Shown: positions 42,600 to 50,634 of the stretch, one piece after another
Layout of the letters: each line of letters starts with the position of its first letter
How positions within the stretch are numbered: position 1 is the first letter of the stretch
DNA from: Christensenella sp. UBA1685
GTDB lineage: Bacteria; Bacillota; Clostridia; Christensenellales; CAG-138
DNA: 64,000 nucleotides
Reading direction: 5' to 3'
NCBI GenBank assembly: GCA_002320595.1
Contig: DCKB01000010.1
Location: forward strand, 1 to 64,000
Notes under the pieces: model-generated
Seen by the model: the letters and a program-made list of their open reading frames with translations, nothing else
Databases searched by the model: none
What the model was told of the DNA's origin: nothing
Translations under genes and position numbers: made by a program

Positions 42600-43112
42600 T
42601 CAATACTGAATGACGGCGCCGACATCGTAGCCTTCAAGCGCCTTCCGGCCGTCAAGATCCGTAAGTTCCATCGCAAAGCGAATCGCAGCGACTTCGCCGC
42701 CCGCCTGCTCAACCAGCTTTGCCGTTGCAAGCGCGGTGCCGCCTGTTGCAAGCAGGTCGTCCACAATGACGATGCGCATGCCGGGCCTGATCGCCTCGGC
42801 GTCGATCTCCAGCGCATCCGTGCCGTATTCCAGCGCATATTCGTGGCGCAGCGTTTTGCAGGGGAGCTTCCCCGGCTTGCGTGCAAGCACAAATCCCGCG
42901 CCGAGCGCATAGGCAAGCGCAGAACCCAGCACGAAGCCACGCGCTTCCGGACCCACGACCAGATCAATCTTTTTGTCCTTCAGCTCTGCGGTAAAGGTAT
43001 CAATCAGGCAATGCAGCGCCTCTGGCTCCTTCACAAGCGTCGTAATGTCGCGGAACAGGATGCCCTTCTTCGGAAAATCAGGAACAGAACGGATGGTGTC
43101 TTTCAGGTTCAT
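42600..43112 (-). CDS. apt: Adenine phosphoribosyltransferase
   Basis: Apt salvages adenine to AMP with PRPP. The 170-residue protein begins MNLKDTIRSVPDFPKKGILFRDIT and has the PRPP-binding loop VIVDDLLATGGTA (near 127). The ATG overlaps the recJ stop by four bases (ATGA), indicating coupled translation. Order recJ-apt-relA is the conserved clostridial arrangement. Confidence 0.97.
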   Translation of the reverse strand: MNLKDTIRSVPDFPKKGILFRDITTLVKEPEALHCLIDTFTAELKDKKIDLVVGPEARGFVLGSALAYALGAGFVLARKPGKLPCKTLRHEYALEYGTDALEIDAEAIRPGMRIVIVDDLLATGGTALATAKLVEQAGGEVAAIRFAMELTDLDGRKALEGYDVGAVIQY

Positions 43113-45625
43113 GGTTGCTCCTCCTCGTGGTTATGCGTTTGCGCGCACGCTTTTTCGCGGCGCGTTGCGTTCTTGGCATGCTCATGCATCTCAAAAAGGG
43201 ATGCAAGGCGTTGAAAGGTATCGCTTTGTGGGAGTTCACGCCACCCTTGCGGCGGGGCAAAACGCAAAGACGCACCGTCGCCGGCTTCCAGAAAGCCGAG
43301 TTCCAAAGAAATATCCGCGGCGAGCACGCATGCATAGCGCGGTGCGCGGGTTTCCCGCGCAAGGTGGTCCAGCAAGGCCTCCCGGTTGTAGAAGCTGCCG
43401 TCCCCCTTCCGCAGGGCCTGATAAAACGGGATAAACCACGCCCGGTCAACCCGCAGCGCGGCAAGAAGCTCGCCCGCATCGTCTGCCTCATGCGGTGCAA
43501 CAGCAAGCTGTGCCTCCGGTGCAAGCGATTTAAGCGCATCCAAAACGCCGAGGGTGACCGGCGTATCATAAACGAGCACGGTGCGGAAGCGCCTGATTGA
43601 AAGCGCATCCAGCTCCGGAGCAAGCACCGCCGCGTGATACGCACATGGTCCAGCCGCATTTTTGCCGAAGCTGACCTCCATGCGGCCATACAGCCCCCGC
43701 TCGGAAGCCAGACGCAAAAAGCGCGCAGCGCCCGCCGGTGTAAAACACAGCACCAACAGCCCCGCGATATCGCGCGCGGTGTGCGCAAGCAGAAAATTCT
43801 CCGGCTCAGCTACAAAAAACGCCTGTTCGGCACGCATCTTATTATAGCGAATGTTCGCACAGATTGCATCAATAAATTTTTCCTGCCGCGCAGCGAGATA
43901 CCGTTCCGCCTCCGGCACGGCAGCCGGGCGCATGGCCTTAAGCTCGACCTGGAGCGTTTGCCGGCCGTTGTATTCGTTCACGGTGGGCACATACAGCAGG
44001 TCGCACCGCCCGTAATCATTGATTTGCGCAAAGCGGCCGCCCCCGTAAAACCAGACGCCCTCGGCATACTGGTTTTTCTGTTCCAGCGTCAGGCGCAGAT
44101 GCTTTCCTTCGTCTCCGATGCGCCGAAGGCGTTTCACAGCCGCTCCATCGGTGCGGAATACCGGCATTGGATTTCCTTCCCCGAAGGGCGCAAGCATGGC
44201 AAGCTCCCCGGCAAGCTGCATCGTGAGTTCAGAAAACGGCGCTTCCGCTTCATAGCGTGCCGCCGGCAAAAACGTTTCCTCCGGCGCTGCCGCGCGCACG
44301 CTTTCATCAAAGCCTGCGGCAAAGGCCTCAAAGTTTTCCACGGGGAGCGTCATCCCCGCAGCATAGGCATGTCCGCCAAAGCGAGTAAAATACCGTTCGT
44401 TCGCTTTGAGCGCCGCATGCAGATCCACACCCTCGATGGAGCGCGCGGACCCCGTCAGCACCCCATTCCGTTCAGAAAGGAGCACAACGGGGCGATAATA
44501 CCGCTCCGCCAATTTGGAGGCCGCAATGCCGACCACGCCGGGATTCCAATCCGCATGCTTTAAAACAATCCCGCGCTTATCCGTCAAATCGTCCGCCTCG
44601 ATTGCGGCTGAGGCGGCTTCGTAGATTGCTCCTTCCTCCTGTTGGCGGGCGGCATTCAGCTCGTTCAGGCGCTGTGCAAGTGTTTTGGCGCGCTCCGCAT
44701 CCGTTTCTGTCAAAAGTGCAACGCCAAGCGAGGCGTCTTCCATGCGTCCGGCCGCGTTAAGCCGGGGCGCAATGGCGAAGGCAAAATCCCGCGCCGTTAA
44801 GACGCGTTTTTTTTCAAAGGCAGCCTCAACGAGGGCACGAAGCCCCAACGGACTTTCCCCCGCGTTCACCGCCGCGAGCGCCAGCGCTGCGAACACGCGG
44901 TTTTCCCCCGTAAGCGGCACAACATCCGCGACCGTAGCAAGCCCCGCAAGCGCAACATACGGCAGCGCAGCGGCGCGGCCGCCGTGCGCCTCGATCAGCT
45001 TGAATGCCATGCCCGCGCCGCAGATGTTTTTGTTCGGATAGCAACAGCCTGCAAGCGTGTGGCACAGGATCGCTTCACAGGGGGGCAGCACATCCCCCGG
45101 CAAGTGGTGATCGGTCACAATCGCATCCATGCCGAGTTCCCGGCAGCGCAGAAGTTCCGCGTTTGCCTTCACGCCGTTGTCCACCGTAACAATCAGCTGC
45201 ACGCCCTCCGCCGCAAGCCGCTCCACCGCGGCAAGGTTCATGCCATACCCCTCCGCATGGCGGGACGGGATATGGTAGGACACGTTTGCGCCGCACCCGC
45301 GCAGATACATCAACAGCATGCTTGTGGCGCATACGCCATCCACGTCATAATCGCCGTAAATGCAGATGCGCTCCCGCTGTGCTATGGCGCGCGTAAGCCG
45401 TGCCACGGCCTTTTGCATCTCCTCAAAAGCAAACGGATCGCACAGCATCTCCGCGCTCGGATGTAAAAACGCTTCCGCCTCCGCTGCATCTCGAACGCCG
45501 CGGGCAATGAGAAGCCATGCCGTGCGCGCGGAAACGCCGAGCGCGCGTGCAAGCCGTGCAGCCTCCTCCCGGCGCGCGGCCTCCTCGCCCTGCTTTAATT
45601 CAGTGAAAGGCAGGAAGCGCAGCAT
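43109..45625 (-). CDS. recJ: Single-stranded-DNA-specific exonuclease RecJ
   Basis: RecJ is a 5'-3' single-strand exonuclease of the DHH family used in recombination and mismatch repair. The 838-residue protein has the DHH-domain motifs IYGDYDVDGVCATSML (near 95), TVDNGV, TDHHLP (the DHH box) and GAGMAFKL, then DHHA1 with FGGHAYAAGMTL, an OB domain, and a C-terminal extension from about residue 560 as in many Bacillota. Starts two bases after the SCIFF maturase stop. It belongs to the long leftward operon. Confidence 0.95.
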   Translation of the reverse strand: MLRFLPFTELKQGEEAARREEAARLARALGVSARTAWLLIARGVRDAAEAEAFLHPSAEMLCDPFAFEEMQKAVARLTRAIAQRERICIYGDYDVDGVCATSMLLMYLRGCGANVSYHIPSRHAEGYGMNLAAVERLAAEGVQLIVTVDNGVKANAELLRCRELGMDAIVTDHHLPGDVLPPCEAILCHTLAGCCYPNKNICGAGMAFKLIEAHGGRAAALPYVALAGLATVADVVPLTGENRVFAALALAAVNAGESPLGLRALVEAAFEKKRVLTARDFAFAIAPRLNAAGRMEDASLGVALLTETDAERAKTLAQRLNELNAARQQEEGAIYEAASAAIEADDLTDKRGIVLKHADWNPGVVGIAASKLAERYYRPVVLLSERNGVLTGSARSIEGVDLHAALKANERYFTRFGGHAYAAGMTLPVENFEAFAAGFDESVRAAAPEETFLPAARYEAEAPFSELTMQLAGELAMLAPFGEGNPMPVFRTDGAAVKRLRRIGDEGKHLRLTLEQKNQYAEGVWFYGGGRFAQINDYGRCDLLYVPTVNEYNGRQTLQVELKAMRPAAVPEAERYLAARQEKFIDAICANIRYNKMRAEQAFFVAEPENFLLAHTARDIAGLLVLCFTPAGAARFLRLASERGLYGRMEVSFGKNAAGPCAYHAAVLAPELDALSIRRFRTVLVYDTPVTLGVLDALKSLAPEAQLAVAPHEADDAGELLAALRVDRAWFIPFYQALRKGDGSFYNREALLDHLARETRAPRYACVLAADISLELGFLEAGDGASLRFAPPQGWRELPQSDTFQRLASLFEMHEHAKNATRREKACAQTHNHEEEQP

Positions 45626-45627
45626 GG

Positions 45628-46956
45628 TCAGCTTTCCCGCTCAGCGGCAAAAATGCCAAGCGCGCATTCCGTGCGCTTCTTTTCAAATTCGCAGGTAGCC
45701 CGATATGGCTTGCGGATATCGCCGTTGTATTTCCAAGCGTTTGCCGCACAACCGCCGCTGCAAAAATACTTTGCCCAACAGGCGCGGCATTCCGGCTTTG
45801 TGAGGATGTTGCAGGAAAGAAAGTCCTGCTGCATCCCCGTATTGAACTCCCCGGAAAGGACGCTGCCCATCTTCCATTCCGCCTCGCCCACGAACTGGTG
45901 ACAGGGGAAAATATCCCCATCCGGTGAAACGGCCACATATTCCGCACCCGCGCCGCAGCCGGAAACGCGCTTTTTCAGGCACGGGCCGCCTGCGAGATCC
46001 ACCATAAAATGGAAGAAATTGAACCAACGTCCCGCCTTTCTTTCGGAAAGCAGGAAGCTTGCAAGCTTATCATATTCCGCAAGCACCGTTTCCACGTGCT
46101 CCGCCCGGATCGCATAGGGGCTTTCGTCCGGCAGGACGACAGGCTCCAACGAGATCTGCTCAAAGCCCATTTCGCGCAGAGCCTTCACATCGTTTGTAAA
46201 ATCCAGGTTCCGGTTGGTGAACGTGCCGCGCACATAATGTTCCTTGTCGCCGCGGCGGCGCACAAGCTCCTGCGCCCTGGGGGCAATAAGATCAAACGAG
46301 CCCTTCCCGTTCGCCGTGGGGCGCAGCGCATCATGGATCTCACGCCGGCCGTCCAGGCTCAGCACAACGTTGTGCATCTCCCGGTTGATGAAGTCGATCT
46401 TTTCATCATCGAGCGCTACGCAGTTGGTGGTGATGGTAAAGTTGATGCGCTTGTCATGCTTCTTTTCAAGTTCCCGGCCATAGGCGACCGTTTTTTTGAC
46501 CACATCCCAGTTCATGAGCGGTTCGCCGCCGAAAAGGTCCACCTCCAGGTTGTGGCGTTTTCCGGAATGCGCGATGAGAAAATCAAGCGCTGCGTAGGCA
46601 ACCTTCTCCGGCATCAGCATGCGCGCGCCGTGAAACTCGCCCGTGTCTGCAAAGCAATATTTGCAGCGCAGATTGCAATCGTGCGCCATATGCATGCACA
46701 TGGCCTTTATGACCTGACCGCCCGTGCCTTCCGGCGGGACGAGCTCCTCCGCTTCAAACGCGCCTGCATCATGCAGGGAATTGAGTTCCGCGACGATCTC
46801 GCCGACCTCTTCCTTCGGATAAGGTAGGCTTTCAAGCGGCCGGCCCTCCTCAAGAGCGCGCACCACTTCGTATGCCTGCTCGTCCATGCTGTGCACAGCA
46901 CCGCTTTCTACATCCAGCGCCAAATAATAATTCTGAAAACGAAATGCGTGAATCAA
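45628..46956 (-). CDS. SCIFF-peptide thioether maturase (radical SAM, SPASM)
   Basis: This 442-residue enzyme makes thioether cross-links in the SCIFF ranthipeptide. The N-terminal part (1-90) resembles a precursor-recognition element. The radical SAM motif is HDCNLRCKYCFAD (near residue 95), followed by LFGGEPLMNWDVV. The SPASM region has Cys-rich motifs GCGAGAEY, FPCHQF, CRACWAKYFCSGGCAANAW for two auxiliary clusters. The precursor gene lies 125 bases upstream on the same strand. recJ follows after two bases. Confidence 0.95.
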   Translation of the reverse strand: MIHAFRFQNYYLALDVESGAVHSMDEQAYEVVRALEEGRPLESLPYPKEEVGEIVAELNSLHDAGAFEAEELVPPEGTGGQVIKAMCMHMAHDCNLRCKYCFADTGEFHGARMLMPEKVAYAALDFLIAHSGKRHNLEVDLFGGEPLMNWDVVKKTVAYGRELEKKHDKRINFTITTNCVALDDEKIDFINREMHNVVLSLDGRREIHDALRPTANGKGSFDLIAPRAQELVRRRGDKEHYVRGTFTNRNLDFTNDVKALREMGFEQISLEPVVLPDESPYAIRAEHVETVLAEYDKLASFLLSERKAGRWFNFFHFMVDLAGGPCLKKRVSGCGAGAEYVAVSPDGDIFPCHQFVGEAEWKMGSVLSGEFNTGMQQDFLSCNILTKPECRACWAKYFCSGGCAANAWKYNGDIRKPYRATCEFEKKRTECALGIFAAERES

Positions 46957-47081
46957 GTTATCCTCCTAAACAACACAAAGAGGCCGTCCGAACTGCGGAG
47001 GCATTGGGCAGGCTTCTGCCCCTGGCCGTTCCGTTTCCGGGCAACCTCACGTGTTTATGACCCAACAAAGGCGAAAACGCC

Positions 47082-47225
47082 TTATTTGCTCTCCTTCTGG
47101 CACTTCTGATTTGCGACCGTGCAGGAGGTCTTGCAGGCGGACTGGCAGGATGCCTGGCACTCGCCGCAGCCGGTATGTGCGGAAGCATTGATGCAGGGCT
47201 GCTGGATGGTCTTGATGTGTTTCAT
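47082..47225 (-). CDS. SCIFF ranthipeptide precursor (six cysteines in forty-five residues)
   Basis: The 47-residue peptide begins MKHIKTIQQP and carries the SCIFF core HTGCGECQASCQSACKTSC, with seven cysteines in total (positions 11, 20, 23, 27, 31, 35 and 42). The six C-terminal ones match the family pattern and are the sites of thioether cross-links. The SD is GGAGG before the ATG at 47225. SCIFF is nearly universal in Clostridia; its role is proposed to be signalling and is not settled. It has its own consensus-like promoter. Confidence 0.96.
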   Translation of the reverse strand: MKHIKTIQQPCINASAHTGCGECQASCQSACKTSCTVANQKCQKESK

Positions 47226-47268
47226 TGGTATATCCTCCATACTGTTCAAAGTAGTTTTCACTCCCGTT

Positions 47269-47297
47269 ATTATACACAAATCGCGTGCAGGCGGCAA
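47269..47297 (-). promoter_or_regulatory. SCIFF promoter
   Basis: On the minus strand TTGCCG (47297-47292) and TATAAT (47274-47269) are exactly 17 bases apart, in the gap between the TIGR04086 gene and SCIFF, so SCIFF, its maturase and probably recJ can be transcribed separately. Confidence 0.8.
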
Positions 47298-47302
47298 CCC
47301 CA

Positions 47303-47698
47303 TTATTTCCCGAACACCTGCGCGGCCATCGCTGCGAGTGCCCCCGCAAGCAGGCCAACGCCGAAATCTGAAAGCAGCGCCACGGATACGACGAACGTAT
47401 CCGCCAGAATGGAAAACACCATGAATGCAAGGGCGGCATAAAACAACCCGGCGATGCCGCCGTATAACCAGCGCCGCTTAGTGCAGCGCCGTACAGCAAG
47501 AAGCGATGCTGCCGCCGCTGAAATCACCTTGATCACCGCATTTGCGATGGGCATGCTCTCCGCAGGCAGGATTTCCTTCCAAAGCGCAAGCGCATACAGC
47601 ACGATCAGCGCAATGCTGATAACGGAGGCAAGCAGCCCGCCCTTAAGAATTTCAATAAACATATTCGGGGCACGTTCGCCCGCTTTCACGCTTCGCAT
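47303..47698 (-). CDS. TIGR04086-family membrane protein
   Basis: The 131-residue protein has four hydrophobic segments (about 16-40, 52-70, 80-102, 107-128) with few charged residues. It matches the TIGR04086 family in size and helix layout, and that family usually lies beside SCIFF and yajC. Its function is unknown; involvement in SCIFF export is a guess from position. The ATG at 47698 follows GAGAGG at seven bases. Confidence 0.75.
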   Translation of the reverse strand: MRSVKAGERAPNMFIEILKGGLLASVISIALIVLYALALWKEILPAESMPIANAVIKVISAAAASLLAVRRCTKRRWLYGGIAGLFYAALAFMVFSILADTFVVSVALLSDFGVGLLAGALAAMAAQVFGK

Positions 47699-47751
47699 AA
47701 GCACACCTCTCTTTTGGTTTATGCATATGCGTCCGTGTTGTGAATATGCAA

Positions 47752-48018
47752 TTAAATATGCTCCAGATTGTTTGGTAATGCACGCACCCGCTTAAATACC
47801 GTTTCAAAAAGCTCTACCCCTAAATGAAACCCGCATTCCGCAGCAGCATCTATTGCTGCACGCCGGTAGCTTTCTTCCGCCATTAAAAACTGTTCTGCGA
47901 TTGCGCTTTGCTCTTCGCTCAAGCTTTCCAACAGCTTTTTTCGTGCCCTTTCAGCTGCTGCACGCTTCATTTTGTACATCGAATTGTTTTCTAAAGCTGA
48001 CTCACTAATTACGTGCAT
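47752..48018 (-). CDS. Small helical protein, DUF6809-like (88 aa)
   Basis: The product is a predicted all-helical, charged protein with LLESLSEEQSAIAEQFLMAEESY and a closing AECGFHLGVELFETVF. This pattern resembles the DUF6809-type proteins often found near phage or plasmid-like XRE genes in Bacillota; the assignment is from memory of the pattern and is uncertain. The ATG follows a perfect AAGGAGG. It is divergent from the XRE gene and lies in the accessory patch between yajC and TIGR04086. Confidence 0.6.
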   Translation of the reverse strand: MHVISESALENNSMYKMKRAAAERARKKLLESLSEEQSAIAEQFLMAEESYRRAAIDAAAECGFHLGVELFETVFKRVRALPNNLEHI

Positions 48019-48110
48019 CTCATCACCCCTCCTTAATCATGGTCCATTTCGTGCCATTTCGTCAACCCTAAACGCATTAACGCGATAATATTGGCAAGGC
48101 AGGTGATTCT

Positions 48111-48449
48111 ATGCGGTATGAGCGGCTGCATGAAATGCGAGAAGACCGCGATTTTACGCAACAGCAGGTTGCCGACTATCTCAAGGTATCCCTCAGCGCA
48201 TACAAAAACTATGAGCTCGGGATTCGCTCCATTCCTGTGGAAATACTGATAGAGCTTGCGTTGTTTTACCAAACCTCCGTCGATTATTTAATTGGATTGA
48301 CCAATCGTCCATCCCATACCCCTACAGCGGGAAATTTACAACATCAAAAAATAAACCGGGTTGATGGGGCGGTGTCCGTAAAACAGTTAATCCTCCGCAT
48401 GGTAACGATCATGCGGAGGACTTTTTTGCTGTTTATTCAAACTTGCTAG
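48111..48449 (+). CDS. XRE-family (Cro/CI) transcriptional regulator
   Basis: The first 65 residues are a classic Cro/CI helix-turn-helix (MREDRDFTQQQVADYLKVSLSAYKNYELG then SVDYLIGLTNRP). The remaining 45 residues have no domain and are encoded across an intrinsic terminator hairpin (48391-48427), so the natural protein may once have been shorter. The SD (GGCAGGTG) precedes the ATG at 48111. The DUF6809-like gene diverges from it. Likely controls a small mobile element. Confidence 0.8.
   Translation: MRYERLHEMREDRDFTQQQVADYLKVSLSAYKNYELGIRSIPVEILIELALFYQTSVDYLIGLTNRPSHTPTAGNLQHQKINRVDGAVSVKQLILRMVTIMRRTFLLFIQTC
48391..48427 (+). terminator. Intrinsic terminator inside the 3' end of the XRE gene
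   Basis: An 11-bp perfect stem (TCCTCCGCATG / CATGCGGAGGA) with an eight-base loop is followed by CTTTTTTG. It lies before the stop codon of the XRE frame. Confidence 0.85.
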
Positions 48450-48678
48450 CGGCTAAGGGTTTGGAAAAACTGTTTGCGGGCAGCGAGTCCATAGGGGATA
48501 GCCGCTTTAGCGGCGCAAGGAGGTGTATCCACCTTGACGGAACGAAGTGACAAAACAATTCTCGGTCAAGCAGTTTTCTTCTGCTGACGGAGAATGAAGC
48601 TCCACAGGACGCACGATACTCCCGATAGGAGAGTATAGAAGTGCGCCATTACTCCTTTGGCAATTCAATAACTGGAAG
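48450..48678. other. Structured noncoding segment with oriT-like site
   Basis: No gene is supported here. It contains successive hairpins: AGCCGCT-tt-AGCGGC, GGTG-tat-CCACC, and a nested stem in which ATTCTC and GAGAAT enclose a GTCAAGCAG / CTGCTGAC arm. Next, ATACTC...GAGTAT (48616-48636) is followed four bases later by GTGCGCC (AAGTGCGCC from 48639). An inverted repeat next to AAGTGCG-CC is the layout of IncQ/MOBQ-type transfer origins. No relaxase gene is present, so this would be a remnant or an origin mobilised in trans. Confidence 0.55.
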
Positions 48679-49047
48679 TTATTTAATCGAAGTTCCAATG
48701 TGTTTATCTATTCTCCACTGTGGAGCATCACCATCTTCAGTCCAATATTCATCCATTGATATAATTTTGTCATTTTCTGTTTTAATAAAGGATGTTACAT
48801 GGAAAGCAGCGCTCCTATCTTTGGGATAGACAAGCGTAGCTGTGATGACTAAATCACCCATCACTTCTACTCTTTCAACAATTCCATCCCAATCTCCAGG
48901 ATATTCACAGTTGGCAATGATAAATTCATCAACAGTAAAATGTTCATTTGTGCAGTGCCAGTTTATATATGCTTTTTCATGGAAAAATTTTTTTATCTCT
49001 TTCTCGTCTTGTGCGAGAACCGCTTTCCAAAATCCCTTTATATTCAT
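48679..49047 (-). CDS. NTF2-like (SnoaL-type) protein, AT-rich
   Basis: The 122-residue protein looks like a cone-shaped NTF2-like fold: an N-terminal helix (IKGFWKAVLAQDEKEIKKFFHEKAYINWH), a pocket-lining TVDEFIIANCEYPGDWDGIVE, and beta strands ending SMDEYWTEDG. Such proteins bind or isomerise small molecules, or have unknown roles. It is clearly more AT-rich than the neighbouring core genes, which suggests transfer. The SD is GGAGG before the ATG at 49047. It ends right beside the oriT-like segment. Confidence 0.72.
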   Translation of the reverse strand: MNIKGFWKAVLAQDEKEIKKFFHEKAYINWHCTNEHFTVDEFIIANCEYPGDWDGIVERVEVMGDLVITATLVYPKDRSAAFHVTSFIKTENDKIISMDEYWTEDGDAPQWRIDKHIGTSIK

Positions 49048-49138
49048 TTCCCATTGCCTCCATAAATTCCGATTATTTTCACACTTTTTTGATGGTTATT
49101 GTAGCATAAGTGTATGGAGAAATCTACACCTGTGAAAA

Positions 49139-49167
49139 ACCTCCCAAACAAAAACGGTTCGGGAGGT
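49139..49167 (-). terminator. Hairpin upstream of the NTF2-like gene
   Basis: ACCTCCC and GGGAGGT pair around a 15-base loop, followed on the minus strand by TTTTCAC. It may stop yajC read-through. The rest of 49048-49289 holds this, the yajC terminator and a TACAAT box (about 49099-49094), with no gene. Confidence 0.6.
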
Positions 49168-49234
49168 CAATTCACTTTACTGTCTTACGAGTACACCACT
49201 ATCTTTGCAGCCCGGTTTTATTTTGCTCTGTTTC

Positions 49235-49263
49235 AAAAGCGGCGCAGAGAATCCGCGCCGCTT
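49235..49263 (-). terminator. yajC terminator
   Basis: AAGCGGCGC / GCGCCGCTT around a nine-base loop, followed by TTTT on the minus strand, lies 27 bases after the yajC stop. Confidence 0.8.
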
Positions 49264-49289
49264 CGGTTCACATTTAAAAGCCGGTTTTC

Positions 49290-49619
49290 TCAGCCCTTGA
49301 TGGTGCCGTCGTCCATGGTGTTTTCAACAGCCACATCCTCCACATTGGCAATTGCGCCGCGCGCGAACACAAGCTGCACCCGATCCGGGCCTACGGAGAT
49401 GGTGATCACATCATCCTTGACGTTGGTCACAGTGCCGTAAATACCGCCGATGGTGCGCACGCGATCCCCCGTCTTGATGGCAGCAAGCATTTGTTTGATC
49501 TTCTTATCCCGCTTGCGCTGAGGGATGATCATAACCAGCATCAGCACGACCATCATGATGATGATCAGGCCGCCGCCGTTGAAAAAGTTGGCGATTGACG
49601 TCATGAAATCCGAGTTCAT
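49290..49619 (-). CDS. yajC: Preprotein translocase subunit YajC
   Basis: YajC is a small membrane partner of SecDF and the Sec translocon. The 109-residue protein has one N-terminal helix (about 16-33, GGGLIIIMMVVLMLVMIIP), the conserved PQRKRDKK just after it, and the cytoplasmic GDRVRTIGGIYGTVTNV core. It is usually followed by TIGR04086 and SCIFF in Clostridia; here an accessory patch of about 1.5 kb has come between. secDF is not in the window. Confidence 0.94.
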   Translation of the reverse strand: MNSDFMTSIANFFNGGGLIIIMMVVLMLVMIIPQRKRDKKIKQMLAAIKTGDRVRTIGGIYGTVTNVKDDVITISVGPDRVQLVFARGAIANVEDVAVENTMDDGTIKG

Positions 49620-49755
49620 TCCAATGAATACCGTCCTTATTTAATGATTCAAATACAAAGTGCGACAACGTGCACCGTGCTTTTTTCTATGATAATACGC
49701 CGCGGGCGCGCTCGTCAAGCACATTTCCCCTCCGCCGCCAGAATGTCACATTGTT

Positions 49756-50634
49756 TCAACAAAATTCCAGCGTGCAGTTTGCCTTTTTTGCACCGGAGAG
49801 CAATTCCTCCATGCTTTCCGCGCCGCTTCCTGCAAGAAGCGCCTCCCTGTTGAGCGGGCAAAGCATACTGAACATCATCCGTTCGCCCTTGGGCAGTCCT
49901 TCCGGGCGCGCGCCGTACGGAAGGCGGAACCGCACCGCTCCAAAGCGCGCGGCAAGCGCACAAACAAGCGGCATTGCATTCCGTCCAGCAAGTTCCGTAA
50001 GCTCTGCGCCGCCTTCTTCCGCAAGGCAGAGCGCATATGCACCGCCTGCGGCAAACGCTTCCCCGCCAAGCACCGCGGTCTCTTTGCGCATCAGTTCCAT
50101 ATCGCGCACTGTGCGCACCATCATGCCGTTATACCCCGCTGCAAGCGCATCGTAGCAGGCAAGCATCTCCTCTGCCGAAGGCGTATGCAGCGCGGGTTCC
50201 GGCGCGGCAAGCTCCCCCGCTTCAACCCGAAACCGCTCATGCCATGCAAAAGGCCGGTAGCCGAACTGCGCGTAAAAATCTACATCCGGTTTTAGCAAGG
50301 CCGCGCACACGCCCTCCTGTGCAAGGCGCGCATGCGCCGTGCGGATCAATGCAGCGGCGATGCCTTTGTGCCGCTGTTCCGGCAGGGTTGCCACGCCTGC
50401 AATCATCGCGCAGCGTTTCACCTGTGTGCCGAAGCAGAGCGGATAGGGCAAGGCGTGCAGAGCGCCCGCCATGCGCCCATCCTCCAAAAAAGCGGCAAGC
50501 ACATACGCAGGCTTCGTGCGGCATGCAAAATAATAATCGGAATATCCTGCCGCATCCTCCGGGAAGCAGGCATCCCAGACCGCCTGCGCCGCCGCGTATT
50601 CCTCCGGCGTAATGGGCCGCACGGTGAAGCTCAT
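49756..50634 (-). CDS. Eis-like GNAT N-acetyltransferase (292 aa)
   Basis: The N-terminal half is a GNAT domain with the acetyl-CoA loop VATLPEQRHKGIAAALI (about 80-97) followed by YAQFGYRPF. A second, GNAT-like half and a C-terminal sterol-carrier-like part follow, as in Eis-type enzymes that acetylate small amines or proteins. Substrate unknown. Its ATG overlaps the DUF2156 gene stop by four bases; GNAT and DUF2156 proteins are often paired in Clostridia. Confidence 0.82.
   Translation of the reverse strand: MSFTVRPITPEEYAAAQAVWDACFPEDAAGYSDYYFACRTKPAYVLAAFLEDGRMAGALHALPYPLCFGTQVKRCAMIAGVATLPEQRHKGIAAALIRTAHARLAQEGVCAALLKPDVDFYAQFGYRPFAWHERFRVEAGELAAPEPALHTPSAEEMLACYDALAAGYNGMMVRTVRDMELMRKETAVLGGEAFAAGGAYALCLAEEGGAELTELAGRNAMPLVCALAARFGAVRFRLPYGARPEGLPKGERMMFSMLCPLNREALLAGSGAESMEELLSGAKKANCTLEFC

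Noticed and set aside
48639..48650. GTGCGCC as a group II intron 5' end
   Set aside because: No domain V motif or intron-encoded protein is present, and the bases are explained by a local hairpin and the oriT-like layout.
48507..48698. 63-codon leftward frame over the structured segment
   Set aside because: It crosses several perfect hairpins, has no SD and a composition unlike a protein; the segment is better explained as noncoding.
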